Below are positions 34,452 through 42,568 of a stretch of DNA of 64,000 bases, piece by piece. Each line of letters starts with the position of its first letter. Within the stretch, counting starts at the first letter, position 1. Location of the stretch: contig NZ_CAKQVD010000002.1 in assembly GCF_934277605.1 (NCBI RefSeq), forward strand, positions 1 through 64,000, read 5' to 3'. The DNA comes from an uncultured Anaerotignum sp. GTDB taxonomy: Bacteria; Bacillota; Clostridia; Lachnospirales; Anaerotignaceae. Position numbers and translations under genes: made by a program. The notes beneath the pieces were generated by a model. The model saw nothing but the letters and a program-made list of their open reading frames with translations, did not search any database and was not told the origin of the DNA.

Positions 34452-36092
34452 TTACTGATAGCTCCTTGCGGTATTGATTCCGATGGTTGCCGTTTTTTCG
34501 TCCCATGTCACACCCATATCCAAAAGCTTTGCCAAATCACGCAGCTTATAATAGGTATAATCGTTGATGGTATACGCACTGACATATTTTCTGTCCCCAT
34601 CGCAGTATAGCTTTGCCGTAGAGGTTGTGCCATAGGTATCGACATATCTGCCTGCCTCACCGCTCACAGAGGAGGAATACGGCACACCACGGAACAGCTC
34701 AATCGCCTGCTTGCCTTCATTCCAATAGGTCTGGAACTGCTTTTCCGTCCCATTGATTGCCCCTGCAATATCACGCAGCTTGAAATAGGTATAATCATCA
34801 ATCGTATATGCTTGGAAATCCACAGCCTTCCCGTTTACAGTTACCTTTGCTCTGCCTGCATAGGCATATTTCTTTTCAATCGTAACGGGTACTTCGGGTT
34901 CTGCGGGTGTTTCGGGTGTTGTCGGTGTTTCGGGTGCTGTCGGCACCTCTGTCTTTGCTTCATAATAAGCCTTCACTGCATCCGCACAGCCCTGTCTGTT
35001 GTTGAGCAAATCCCGCAGGCTGAAGAAAAAGCTGCCGTCCACAGAATATTTCTCGTTGACCTGCATTTCCTGTGCAATCTCCTTGGCAACGGAATCCTTG
35101 TAAATCCCCTGCCCGATATACAGCTTCACGCCTGTGCCGTCAACCACATCACTCCACCATTTTACAAGTGTTTCATAATCAGCATAGGCATTGCCCTGCT
35201 CCCAATAAATCTGAGGAACAATATAATCTACCCAGCCTTTTTCCACCCATTTTTTCGCATCGCCGTATACGGTATAATAGCCTTCGGAGCCTCTGGTTGC
35301 AGAGCCGACCTCGTCAGAGGTGCTGTTCTTCCAAATCCCCATCGGGCTGATACCGAATTCCACAGAGGCATCCGCCGCCTTGATTGTTTTATGTACCTTT
35401 TGAATCAGTGCATCCACATTCTCTCTGCGTTTCTGTGCCACTGCGCCTTCCCTGTCCTCTCCCTCAGGCAAAGGATAGTTGGAGGGGTAGAAATAATCAT
35501 CAAAGTGAATGGCATCCACATCATATTTTTCCACAACCTCTTTTACCGTGTCACAAATATATTCCTGCACTTCTTCATTCGCAGGATCATAATACATTGC
35601 ACCTTTATAGGTAAGAATCCAATCCGGGTGCTGTCTTGCCATATTGTCTGCCGCAAGTGCGGAAACATCCGTCCCCGATGTTGTGATACGATAGGGGTTC
35701 ATCCACGCATGAAATTCCATGCCACGCTTATGTGCCTGCGCAATCATAAACGCCATCGGGTCATAGCCGGGGTTCACGCCCTGTGTTCCTGTCAGCACCG
35801 CACTCCAAGGGTTCAAATCGGATTGATACAATGCGTCGCCCTTCGGCCGCACCTGCACCACCACTGTGTTAATCCCCAACGCCTGCGCCCGTTCAAGCTT
35901 CTGAATAAACTCATTCTTCTGTGCTTCCTCGTTATTTGTTGTTGACGGATAATCCGCACTGTAAACCGTCGAAATCCAAACAGCACGCATATCCTTCGCA
36001 TTCGTTGCATAGACCTCCTGCGCCCCAATGCTTACCATGCCAAGCACACCACATAAAATACCCATGCATACCCTCTTTAAAAATTGATTCAT
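34452..36092 (-). CDS. Secreted GHL10-type (DUF187) glycoside hydrolase-like protein with stalk domain
   Basis: 546-residue exported protein. Signal peptide residues 1-29 (ends QEVYA). Residues about 33-385 match the glycosyl-hydrolase-like 10 (DUF187/YngK) TIM barrel: MRAVWISTVYSADYP, VVVQVRPKGDALY, YDPANEEVQEYICDTVKEVV, AIHFDDYFYP and WVDYIVPQIYWEQ. A Pro/Thr/Glu linker with repeated TPETP-type units (about 390-410) leads to a C-terminal copper-amine-oxidase-N-like or stalk domain with two YTIDDYTYFKLRD-type motifs. Probably acts on envelope or spore polysaccharide; substrate unknown. Ribosome binding site CAGGTG. A small gene follows. Confidence 0.87.
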   Translation of the reverse strand: MNQFLKRVCMGILCGVLGMVSIGAQEVYATNAKDMRAVWISTVYSADYPSTTNNEEAQKNEFIQKLERAQALGINTVVVQVRPKGDALYQSDLNPWSAVLTGTQGVNPGYDPMAFMIAQAHKRGMEFHAWMNPYRITTSGTDVSALAADNMARQHPDWILTYKGAMYYDPANEEVQEYICDTVKEVVEKYDVDAIHFDDYFYPSNYPLPEGEDREGAVAQKRRENVDALIQKVHKTIKAADASVEFGISPMGIWKNSTSDEVGSATRGSEGYYTVYGDAKKWVEKGWVDYIVPQIYWEQGNAYADYETLVKWWSDVVDGTGVKLYIGQGIYKDSVAKEIAQEMQVNEKYSVDGSFFFSLRDLLNNRQGCADAVKAYYEAKTEVPTAPETPTTPETPAEPEVPVTIEKKYAYAGRAKVTVNGKAVDFQAYTIDDYTYFKLRDIAGAINGTEKQFQTYWNEGKQAIELFRGVPYSSSVSGEAGRYVDTYGTTSTAKLYCDGDRKYVSAYTINDYTYYKLRDLAKLLDMGVTWDEKTATIGINTARSYQ

Positions 36093-36143
36093 TTTTTCAC
36101 CTGATTCCTTTGTTCATAAAAAGCCGTCTGTTTTTTCTTATTG

Positions 36144-36204
36144 TACCATGTTTGCAGGGGAAGAAAGCAGCTGCGCAGCAGATATTTTCTTCCGCAAGGC
36201 ATGG
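36144..36204. repeat. Imperfect inverted repeat upstream of the GHL10-like gene
   Basis: ACCATGTTTGC-AGGG-GGAAGAAA on the left pairs with TTTCTTCC-GCAA-GGCATGGT on the right around a loop of about 18 bases. Directly next to the TnpB-like remnant. Confidence 0.5.
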
Positions 36205-36300
36205 TATGAGCAGGCTGTGCCTGCGAATTGTAGAATTTGCTGTGAAAACAGCAGATAGACGCTGTAAGCGGCTAACCCACGGATTTATCCGTGGATATTC
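36205..36300 (+). mobile_element. IS605-type right-end / TnpB omega-RNA-like remnant
   Basis: GTAGAATTTGCTGTG, then GACGCTGTAAGCGG, then the terminal hairpin CCACGGATTTATCCGTGG (36277-36294). This order resembles the omega-RNA and right end of IS200/IS605 elements (GTAGAAT, GGCTGT, CCCACGACTTTAGTCGTGGG). No tnpB or tnpA reading frame remains: the frame through it is open for only about 130 codons and overlaps a gene. Likely a solo end left by deletion. Part of a 370-base gap (36093-36462) that otherwise holds an inverted repeat and the aroE-aroK promoter. Confidence 0.45.
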
Positions 36301-36381
36301 CGTGGGTATTATACCATAAAAACAGGATGAAAAATATTACAATTACTTTAATCTTTTCTTTTACTTTCTTACGGAAATAGA

Positions 36382-36410
36382 TTGCATAATTCCCATGTTT
36401 GCATTAAGAT
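36382..36410 (+). promoter_or_regulatory. Candidate promoter of the aroE-aroK fusion gene
   Basis: TTGCAT, 17 bases, TAAGAT, leaving a leader of about 45 bases. Confidence 0.45.
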
Positions 36411-36462
36411 AGAAAGAAACTATCATTCCATAGAGTATACAAAAGATACGAGGTGAATTTCT

Positions 36463-37710
36463 ATGAGATACGGGCTAATTGGCGAGAAATTAGGACACAG
36501 CTTTTCCAAAATCATACACGAACAGCTTGCGGACTATACCTATGACCTAATCCCTTTGACAAGAACGGAATTGGATGCTTTTTTGAAGGAAAAGCAGTTT
36601 GCCGCTTTGAATGTTACCATTCCTTATAAGGAAACCGTTATTCCTTATCTGGATGAGGTAGACTCCCGTGCGCAAAGAATCGGTGCCGTAAATACCGTTG
36701 TAAACCGAAACGGTAAGCTTTGCGGCTATAATACGGATTTTTACGGATTCCGTTATCTCCTGCAAAAAAACAACATTTGCATTGCAGGCAAAAAGGTATT
36801 GGTGCTTGGCAAGGGCGGTGCCTCCAAGGCAGTCATTGCCGTTTTGGAGGAATTGGGTGCAGCCGAAATCATTACCGTATATTATAAGGAACACCCGCAA
36901 ACCGTTACCTATGCGAAGTGCTATCAAAGCCATGCCGATGCGGAAATCATCATCAACACCACCCCTGTCGGAATGTACCCCAAGGCAGATGACTGCCCGA
37001 TTGATTTGAGCCGTTTTCCCGCTTTGGAGGGGGTTGCCGATGTTGTTTATAACCCCCTGCGCACACAGCTTGTTTTGGAGGCGGAAAAGCGTGGGGTTTC
37101 TGCCGCAGGCGGCTTGGAAATGCTTGTGGCACAGGCAAAATATGCCGTAGAGATTTTTCTGGATACACAGCTTCCCGATTCCCGCATTGCCGAAATCAAT
37201 GCGGATTTGCTGAAGGAACGCTCCAATCTGGTGCTGATTGGCATGAGCGGCGGCGGCAAAAGCACAATCGGCAGGCTGGCGGCAGAAAAATTAGGGAAAA
37301 CCTTTGTGGATACGGATGAACGCATTTTGGAACGCATCGGAATGTCCATTGCCGATTTCTTCGCCAAGGAGGGCGAGCCTGCCTTCCGTGAAATCGAAAC
37401 GAAGGTGCTCCATGAGCTTTCCTCTCAAAATAACCTTGTCATTTCCACAGGCGGCGGCATTATCAAAAACCCCTTGAACGTGGAATATCTCAAGCGCAAC
37501 GGCAGATTGATTTGGCTGAAGCGTGATGCAAATTTACTGGAAAGCGGCAACGGCAGGCCACTCGCCCCCGACCAAGCGGCAGCGCAAAAGCTTTATCAGG
37601 AGCGTCTGCCTCTTTATACAGCGGCGGCAGAGGCCATTGCGGAAAACAACAGCACCCTTGCGGAAGGCGTAGCCGCTGTTTTGCAGGCCTATGAAGCCCT
37701 TTTAAAATAA
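36463..37710 (+). CDS. aroE/aroK: Bifunctional shikimate dehydrogenase - shikimate kinase
   Basis: 415-residue fusion of two shikimate-pathway enzymes. Residues 1 to about 250 are AroE: LIGEKLGHSFSKIIHEQL (substrate Ser pair), NVTIPYKETVIPYLD (catalytic Lys), AVNTVVNRNGKLCGYNTDFYGF (catalytic Asp) and VLGKGGASKAV (NADP-binding loop). Residues about 253-415 are AroK: VLIGMSGGGKSTIGRLAAEKLG (Walker A), DTDERILER, FREIETKVL and STGGGIIKNP. The two reactions, 3-dehydroshikimate to shikimate and then to shikimate 3-phosphate, are consecutive. Ribosome binding site GAGGTG. Monocistronic, ending at a terminator. Confidence 0.95.
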   Translation: MRYGLIGEKLGHSFSKIIHEQLADYTYDLIPLTRTELDAFLKEKQFAALNVTIPYKETVIPYLDEVDSRAQRIGAVNTVVNRNGKLCGYNTDFYGFRYLLQKNNICIAGKKVLVLGKGGASKAVIAVLEELGAAEIITVYYKEHPQTVTYAKCYQSHADAEIIINTTPVGMYPKADDCPIDLSRFPALEGVADVVYNPLRTQLVLEAEKRGVSAAGGLEMLVAQAKYAVEIFLDTQLPDSRIAEINADLLKERSNLVLIGMSGGGKSTIGRLAAEKLGKTFVDTDERILERIGMSIADFFAKEGEPAFREIETKVLHELSSQNNLVISTGGGIIKNPLNVEYLKRNGRLIWLKRDANLLESGNGRPLAPDQAAAQKLYQERLPLYTAAAEAIAENNSTLAEGVAAVLQAYEALLK

Positions 37711-37722
37711 AAAAGCATAAGC

Positions 37723-37755
37723 AAAAAGTCCTCCTTTTATCAGGGAGGACTTTTC
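37723..37755 (+). terminator. Terminator after aroE-aroK
   Basis: AAAAAGTCCTCC, short loop, GGGAGGACTTTTCT, a few bases after the stop codon. Confidence 0.88.
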
Positions 37756-37824
37756 TATAAATAATAAGAGGGACTATCTTTCGTAGCTTTCGTTTTTCTT
37801 TCTTTTCATCTGTGCTTTTCGCTG

Positions 37825-38256
37825 TCATTCGTGATGATGTCTTTCATCAACATCATTCACAGGCGGCTCCAGCCCGTCAATCACAATGTCATTCTTCTGT
37901 GCATAATCCCACAGTGCCGCCCGCAGTGCTTCCTCTGCCAAACAGGAACAGTGAACTTTTACAGGGGGCAGGCCATCCAACGCCTCCATAACCGCTTTAT
38001 TGGTTACCTCCAAGGCCTCTTGGATACTCTTTCCCTTTACCAGCTCCGTTGCCATAGAGCTTGTCGCAACTGCGGCACCACAGCCAAAGGTCTTAAATTT
38101 CGCATCTACGATTTTTCCATCCTCAATCTGCAAATATACCTTCATAATATCGCCGCACTTCATATTGCCGACCTGCCCAACGCCGCTGGCATTCTCAATT
38201 TCGCCTACATTTCTCGGGTTCATAAAATGATCCATTACCTTTTCGCTGTATTCCAT
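37825..38256 (-). CDS. iscU: Fe-S cluster assembly scaffold IscU/NifU-like
   Basis: 143-residue scaffold on which [2Fe-2S] clusters are built. The three conserved cysteines are present: GNMKCGDIMKVYL (with Asp next to Cys), KTFGCGAAVATSSMATEL and VHCSCLAEEAL. The N-terminus MDHFMNPRNVGEIE is typical of the clostridial NifU-like scaffold. A short His/Glu tail (DERHHHE) ends the protein. Ribosome binding site GAGGAG. Directly downstream of the iscS gene, so the two form an iscS-iscU operon. Confidence 0.96.
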   Translation of the reverse strand: MEYSEKVMDHFMNPRNVGEIENASGVGQVGNMKCGDIMKVYLQIEDGKIVDAKFKTFGCGAAVATSSMATELVKGKSIQEALEVTNKAVMEALDGLPPVKVHCSCLAEEALRAALWDYAQKNDIVIDGLEPPVNDVDERHHHE

Positions 38257-38315
38257 TTCTAAATCCTCCTCAGTAATTCAAACTCTCTTTTCTGTCCTTT
38301 TCTAAAACGCTTTTC

Positions 38316-39488
38316 TCATGCTTTGTTTCCCGGATAAACAGGAGACATATCTCTCAATCTCTGCACCAATGCAGGCAGCTTTTCCAAAATATAATCCACC
38401 TGCTCCTCTGTATTTTCTCTGTCCATGGTCAGCCGCAGGGAGCCGTGTGCAATTTCATGGGGCAAGCCAATGGCCATCAGCACATGGGAGGGATCCAAGG
38501 AGCCGGATGTGCAGGCAGAGCCACTGGAGGCAGCAATGCCCAGTGCATCCAACAGCAGCAGCATGGATTCGCCTTCAATATAGGCAAAGGAAATGTTGCA
38601 GTTGCCGGGCAAGCGGTCAGTCGGGTGTCCGTTCAGGCGGCTGTCCGGAATCCTTTCCAAAATACCGTGAATCAGCTTATCTCGCAATGCCACCAATTTC
38701 TTCGTTGTTTCCTCCATCTCAGCAACCGCCAATTCCGCAGCCTTTCCCAATCCAACAATGCCTGCGATATTTTCTGTGCCGGCACGCAGCTTCTTTTCCT
38801 GTGCGCCGCCGAAAATCAGTGGTGTAATGCTTACGCCCTTGCGGATATAAATGGCACCGATTCCCTTTGGTGCGCCCAGCTTGTGTCCGCTCATAGAAAG
38901 CAGGTCAATGTGCATTTTCTCAACATCAATCGGCACATGCCCGACAGCCTGTACGGCATCTGTATGGAAGAAAATACCATGCTTTTTCGCAATTTCGCCA
39001 ATCTGCTCGATAGGCTGAATCGTACCGATTTCGTTGTTTGCAAACATAACGGAAATCAAAACGGTTTCGGGGCGGATGGCATTTTCCAATTCCTCCAAGG
39101 AAATTTTGCCGTCTGCGTCCACATTCAAATAGGTTACCTCCACGCCCTGCTTTTCCAAAAATTCTGCGGTGTGCAAAATGGCGTGATGCTCAATCTTTGT
39201 TGTAATGATGTGCTTTTTTTCCTTTTTGCTTGCGTTGACAATGCCACGCAAAGCCATGTTGTCGCTTTCGGAGCCGCCCGCTGTGAAATAAATCTCATCC
39301 GGTGCCGCACCGATGGCAGCCGCAACCTTCGCTCTCGCCTGCTCCAGTGCCTTTTTGCTTTCCTTCGCAATGCTGTAAATGCTCGATGCGTTGCCGTAAT
39401 ATTCTCTAAAGTAAGGAAGAATCTCCTGCAAAACCTCTTCTCTTACGGGTGTTGTTGCTGCGTTATCAAAGTAATATTTTGTCGGCAT
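38316..39488 (-). CDS. iscS: Cysteine desulfurase IscS/NifS
   Basis: 390-residue PLP enzyme taking sulfur from cysteine for Fe-S and thiolation pathways. Signatures: YYFDNAATTPVREEVL, FTAGGSESDNMAL, EHHAILHTAEFL, the PLP-lysine motif SGHKLGAPKGIGAIY and the catalytic-Cys loop SSGSACTSGSLDPSHVL, followed by LRLTMDRENTEEQVDYIL. GAGAGGAG ribosome binding site. Leader of the iscS-iscU operon, with a consensus TTGACA promoter; no IscR/Rrf2 gene is adjacent. Confidence 0.97.
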   Translation of the reverse strand: MPTKYYFDNAATTPVREEVLQEILPYFREYYGNASSIYSIAKESKKALEQARAKVAAAIGAAPDEIYFTAGGSESDNMALRGIVNASKKEKKHIITTKIEHHAILHTAEFLEKQGVEVTYLNVDADGKISLEELENAIRPETVLISVMFANNEIGTIQPIEQIGEIAKKHGIFFHTDAVQAVGHVPIDVEKMHIDLLSMSGHKLGAPKGIGAIYIRKGVSITPLIFGGAQEKKLRAGTENIAGIVGLGKAAELAVAEMEETTKKLVALRDKLIHGILERIPDSRLNGHPTDRLPGNCNISFAYIEGESMLLLLDALGIAASSGSACTSGSLDPSHVLMAIGLPHEIAHGSLRLTMDRENTEEQVDYILEKLPALVQRLRDMSPVYPGNKA

Positions 39489-39550
39489 AAGAAAACTCCT
39501 CTCAATCTCTTTTATATATCATAGTATGTTTATATGTTTTATGTGATTTG

Positions 39551-39579
39551 AATATAGCATTATTTCTGGTATATGTCAA
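39551..39579 (-). promoter_or_regulatory. Sigma-A promoter of iscS-iscU
   Basis: Minus strand TTGACA, 17 bases, TATATT. Downstream the leader has AT-rich ACATA repeats (about 39509-39540) that could bind a regulator. The rest of the 326-base gap to 39815 shows only the XRE gene promoter. Confidence 0.7.
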
Positions 39580-39697
39580 TAAATTTTTTCATTTTTCTCA
39601 ATAAAATTTCCATTTTTCGATTTTTCTTTGAAAAACGCAGATAACTTCACATTCCGCAAAATTTCGTTAAGATTTTCTTTGTATCTGTGGTCTTGTC

Positions 39698-39726
39698 TTT
39701 TCCCGTCAAAAATTTATCCGTATAAT
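39698..39726 (+). promoter_or_regulatory. Candidate promoter of the XRE regulator gene
   Basis: TTTTCC, 17 bases, TATAAT. The -10 is perfect and the -35 weak, which would suit an autoregulated gene. Confidence 0.4.
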
Positions 39727-39814
39727 AAATATTGTTATGAGGAGATACTCTATATGTTCCTATCGTGCGAAAAAATCGTTTTCGTTAAGTCTTGAGTCGA
39801 AGAAGAGGTGCATT

Positions 39815-40240
39815 ATGGAATTTAAAGATCGTTTGAAGGCACTGAGAAAAGAAAAAAAATTAACACAGGTCAAATTAGGCGAAATGCTCAACTATGGCTA
39901 TACGGCGATTGCAAACTATGAATCCGGACGTAACCAACCCTCCATTCCCGATTTAAAAAAAATCGCTTCTATCTTCAATGTATCCATGGATTATTTGTTG
40001 GGTGTCAATGATATCCGCTATCCCTATGTGATTGATGATGAAACAGCCAAGTTCAATGAATTTCGCCGCTATTACAGTATGCTTGAGGAAGAAAGCAAGG
40101 ATGATTTGCTGCTGTATATGGAATTTCTGATTAACCGGCAGGCTCGCATGAAGCCTATCCCCGATATCAAATATGAAGATTATGATTTAAAGCCCACAGT
40201 GCAAAAGGCGGCGCAAGAGCCTGTGGATTATCAAAAATGA
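39815..40240 (+). CDS. XRE (Cro/CI) family helix-turn-helix regulator
   Basis: 141-residue DNA-binding protein. Residues 1-65 form an XRE helix-turn-helix: FKDRLKALRKEKKLTQVKLGEML, YTAIANYESGRNQPSIPDLKKIASIFNVSMDYLLG. The C-terminal 70 residues are helical and acidic (FNEFRRYYSMLEEESKDDLLLYMEFL), possibly for dimerisation or protein contact, as in SinR/SlrR-like regulators. AAGAGGTG ribosome binding site. Stands alone with a terminator. Targets unknown. Confidence 0.9.
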   Translation: MEFKDRLKALRKEKKLTQVKLGEMLNYGYTAIANYESGRNQPSIPDLKKIASIFNVSMDYLLGVNDIRYPYVIDDETAKFNEFRRYYSMLEEESKDDLLLYMEFLINRQARMKPIPDIKYEDYDLKPTVQKAAQEPVDYQK

Positions 40241-40246
40241 GCAATC

Positions 40247-40292
40247 AAAAAAAGAGTATGAAATGCGTTTTTTCGCTTCATACTCTTTTTTT
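40247..40292. terminator. Bidirectional terminator between XRE and SUFU genes
   Basis: AAAAAGAGTATGAA, loop, TTCATACTCTTTTTTT: 9-base perfect core stem with A and T runs. Confidence 0.9.
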
Positions 40293-40300
40293 CTGCGTTT

Positions 40301-41038
40301 TTATTTTTCTTCCTCTGCACAAACATTCGGTCTGTCCGGGAAGACAATCATGCCGTATCCGTTCAGTGCGGAAAGCTTTTGCAGCAAGGCCTCTGTGCCT
40401 GCTGTTTTCTGATATTCCATCTCTTCTTTATACAAGGGAATCACGCAATACATATTGATTTGCGTATCATCCTCTGTGCGAAACATACTGATGTTTTCCT
40501 GCAAGGCTCCCAGCATAGCGCCGCACAGCTTTGTGCTTTCGTCATAAGGGACACATTCCGCAGAATTTGGCAGGGTATGCCCCCACCCAAGCCATGTTTT
40601 AAATTCATGGGGAAATCTTGCCAGATATTTCATCAGGCGCACCGGCCACCAAAGCGCATCCGGCACATCCGCATCTGTTTCATAGCCCGTCAGAATGTCC
40701 CATTCGGCAGGCAAAAACAGCAGCAGCTCCGCACGCTCCAAGTCCTTATATTTGGGCAAAAATTCCTTTGGCAGCTTCATGGGCATTGCACTCATGCCTG
40801 CGGTATAAAGCACATGAAAATCCTTCTTTGTGGGTGCCTTCATCACAAACACATTCACACTCAAAAATTCGGAATCAATCTCCCGATATACTCTTGTCAC
40901 ACGATGGGGAAACAGCCCCTCCATATGCTGACAAATCTCACGTTCATAGGGTGTAACCGTCGCAGGACGGCGTTCTGTTCTTTCTTCCAATTCTCCGTAT
41001 TCATAAACGGAATTTTCGATTTTCTTTTCCTCCGCCAT
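40301..41038 (-). CDS. Suppressor of fused (SUFU) domain protein
   Basis: 245-residue cytoplasmic protein resembling bacterial SUFU-domain proteins: VFVMKAPTKKDFHVLYTAGMSAMPM, RAELLLFLPAEWDI, WWPVRLMKYLARFPHEF, WLGWGHTLPN and INMYCVIPLYKEEMEYQ are the characteristic blocks. Bacterial SUFU proteins are often antitoxin/immunity-like or of unknown function; the animal protein binds Gli factors. Here it is the last gene of the long leftward smc-ftsY block, starting 2 bases after the ftsY stop with its ribosome binding site inside ftsY. That linkage suggests a housekeeping rather than a toxin-immunity role, but function is unknown. Confidence 0.82.
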   Translation of the reverse strand: MAEEKKIENSVYEYGELEERTERRPATVTPYEREICQHMEGLFPHRVTRVYREIDSEFLSVNVFVMKAPTKKDFHVLYTAGMSAMPMKLPKEFLPKYKDLERAELLLFLPAEWDILTGYETDADVPDALWWPVRLMKYLARFPHEFKTWLGWGHTLPNSAECVPYDESTKLCGAMLGALQENISMFRTEDDTQINMYCVIPLYKEEMEYQKTAGTEALLQKLSALNGYGMIVFPDRPNVCAEEEK

Positions 41039-41040
41039 GC

Positions 41041-42549
41041 TTAGTCCTCCCTTCCGAACAATGCGCCAGCAAATTCAGCCGCATCAAATTTCTGCAAATC
41101 ATGAATCCCTTCCCCGACACCGATATAGCGCACAGGAATCTGCAGCTCACTCTTAATGGCAACCACAATGCCGCCCTTGGCTGTGCCGTCCAGCTTTGTC
41201 AGCACAATGCCTGTAATCTCGGCAACCTCCTGGAACAGCTTTGCCTGCTGCAAGGCATTCTGTCCCGTTGTGGCATCCAGCACCAGATAAACCTCTCTGT
41301 GTGCCGCAGGATATTCCCGCTCAATGACACGGGCAATCTTTTTCAATTCCTCCATCAGATTCTTCTTGTTGTGCAGACGCCCTGCCGTATCGCAAATCAA
41401 AAGGTCTGTGTTCTGCTTTCTTGCCTCATGCACCGCATCATAAACCACTGCCGCAGGATCGGAATTTTCCTCATGCTTAATGACCGCAATATCGGAACGC
41501 TCGCCCCAGATTTCCAACTGGTCAATCGCTGCCGCACGGAAGGTATCCGCCGCCGCCAGAAGAACGGACTTTCCCTCCTCCTTGAAGTTATGCGCCAGCT
41601 TACCGATGGTGGTTGTCTTGCCGACACCATTGACACCAATCACAAGCAAAACGGAAGGCGAAGGCAGGTTTTCCTCCTCCTGCGCCCCCTCCTGCAAAAT
41701 TTCCGTAATTTCATCAATCAGCATATCCTTAATAACCGCAGGATCGGTTGCATGCTCCCTTTTCACTCTCTTGCGGAGGTTTTCCACAATATCCATCGTG
41801 GTCTGCACCCCCATATCCGCCATAATGAGTGCTTCCTCCAGCTCCTCAAACAGGTCCTCATCAATCTTGGTAAACGCACCCAAAACACCGTCTACGCCGC
41901 CCAGAATGTTCTTCCTGGTTTTATCCAAGCCTGCCTTCAGCTTGGCAAAAAAGCCCATTTTTGCAGGCTTTTCCTCAGCAAGTGCTTCTTCTTTTGCAGT
42001 GGCTTCTTCTTTCGCAGGGGCTTCTTCCTTCGCAGGTGCCTCCTCCTTCGTCAGCTCCTCGGCAACCTCATCTGCCAGTGCCTCCACAAAGGCCTTGCCC
42101 TCCTCATCGGTATCGGCAGTGAAAACCTCGCCTTTCTCTGTCGCAACAATGACTTCATCCTCTGCCAAGGGCTTTTCCGCAAGAATTTCCCCCGCAAGAT
42201 CTGTCAATTCCTCCAGAAGTGCTTCCGCCTCCGCTTCGCTTTCCGCCGTCAAAATCTCTGTGCCGTCTGCATCCGCAAGGGTAATCTCAATTTCCTCCTG
42301 CGGCTCCTCCTTTGCATCCTCCCGATACAAAATATCCTCTCCGGCACGGTCAATCTGAATCTCCTCCTCATCCATTGCCACATGGACAGCAGTATTCATA
42401 TCCTGATTTTCCTCCACCTCCAGAACAATATCCGCATCCGGTGCAGTCGTTTCAACCTCAAGGCCCTCCAACTCAACAACACCCTCCTGCGGCTCTGCCT
42501 TCGGCTCCTCTGTGGTGGTTTTTTTCTTAAAAAAATCAAATAAACCCAT
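41041..42549 (-). CDS. ftsY: Signal recognition particle receptor FtsY
   Basis: 502-residue SRP GTPase docking ribosome-nascent chains at the membrane. The C-terminal NG domain (about residues 200-502) has VIGVNGVGKTTTIGKLAH (P-loop), DTFRAAAIDQLEIW, DTAGRLHNKKNLMEEL and LTKLDGTAKGGIVV. The first 195 residues are very acidic and low in complexity, including about five KEEAPA-type hexapeptides near residues 170-195; the E. coli A domain is similarly acidic, but most Firmicute FtsY lack it. GAGAAAA ribosome binding site. Directly follows smc as in Bacillus. Confidence 0.96.
   Translation of the reverse strand: MGLFDFFKKKTTTEEPKAEPQEGVVELEGLEVETTAPDADIVLEVEENQDMNTAVHVAMDEEEIQIDRAGEDILYREDAKEEPQEEIEITLADADGTEILTAESEAEAEALLEELTDLAGEILAEKPLAEDEVIVATEKGEVFTADTDEEGKAFVEALADEVAEELTKEEAPAKEEAPAKEEATAKEEALAEEKPAKMGFFAKLKAGLDKTRKNILGGVDGVLGAFTKIDEDLFEELEEALIMADMGVQTTMDIVENLRKRVKREHATDPAVIKDMLIDEITEILQEGAQEEENLPSPSVLLVIGVNGVGKTTTIGKLAHNFKEEGKSVLLAAADTFRAAAIDQLEIWGERSDIAVIKHEENSDPAAVVYDAVHEARKQNTDLLICDTAGRLHNKKNLMEELKKIARVIEREYPAAHREVYLVLDATTGQNALQQAKLFQEVAEITGIVLTKLDGTAKGGIVVAIKSELQIPVRYIGVGEGIHDLQKFDAAEFAGALFGRED
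41972..42050 (-). repeat. In-frame 18-base tandem repeats in ftsY
   Basis: About four to five degenerate copies of an 18-base unit encoding KEEAPA (variants KEEATA, KEEALA) in the acidic N-terminal region. Copy number could vary between strains. Confidence 0.75.
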
Positions 42550-42568
42550 TTTTTTCTCCTTCTAACCT

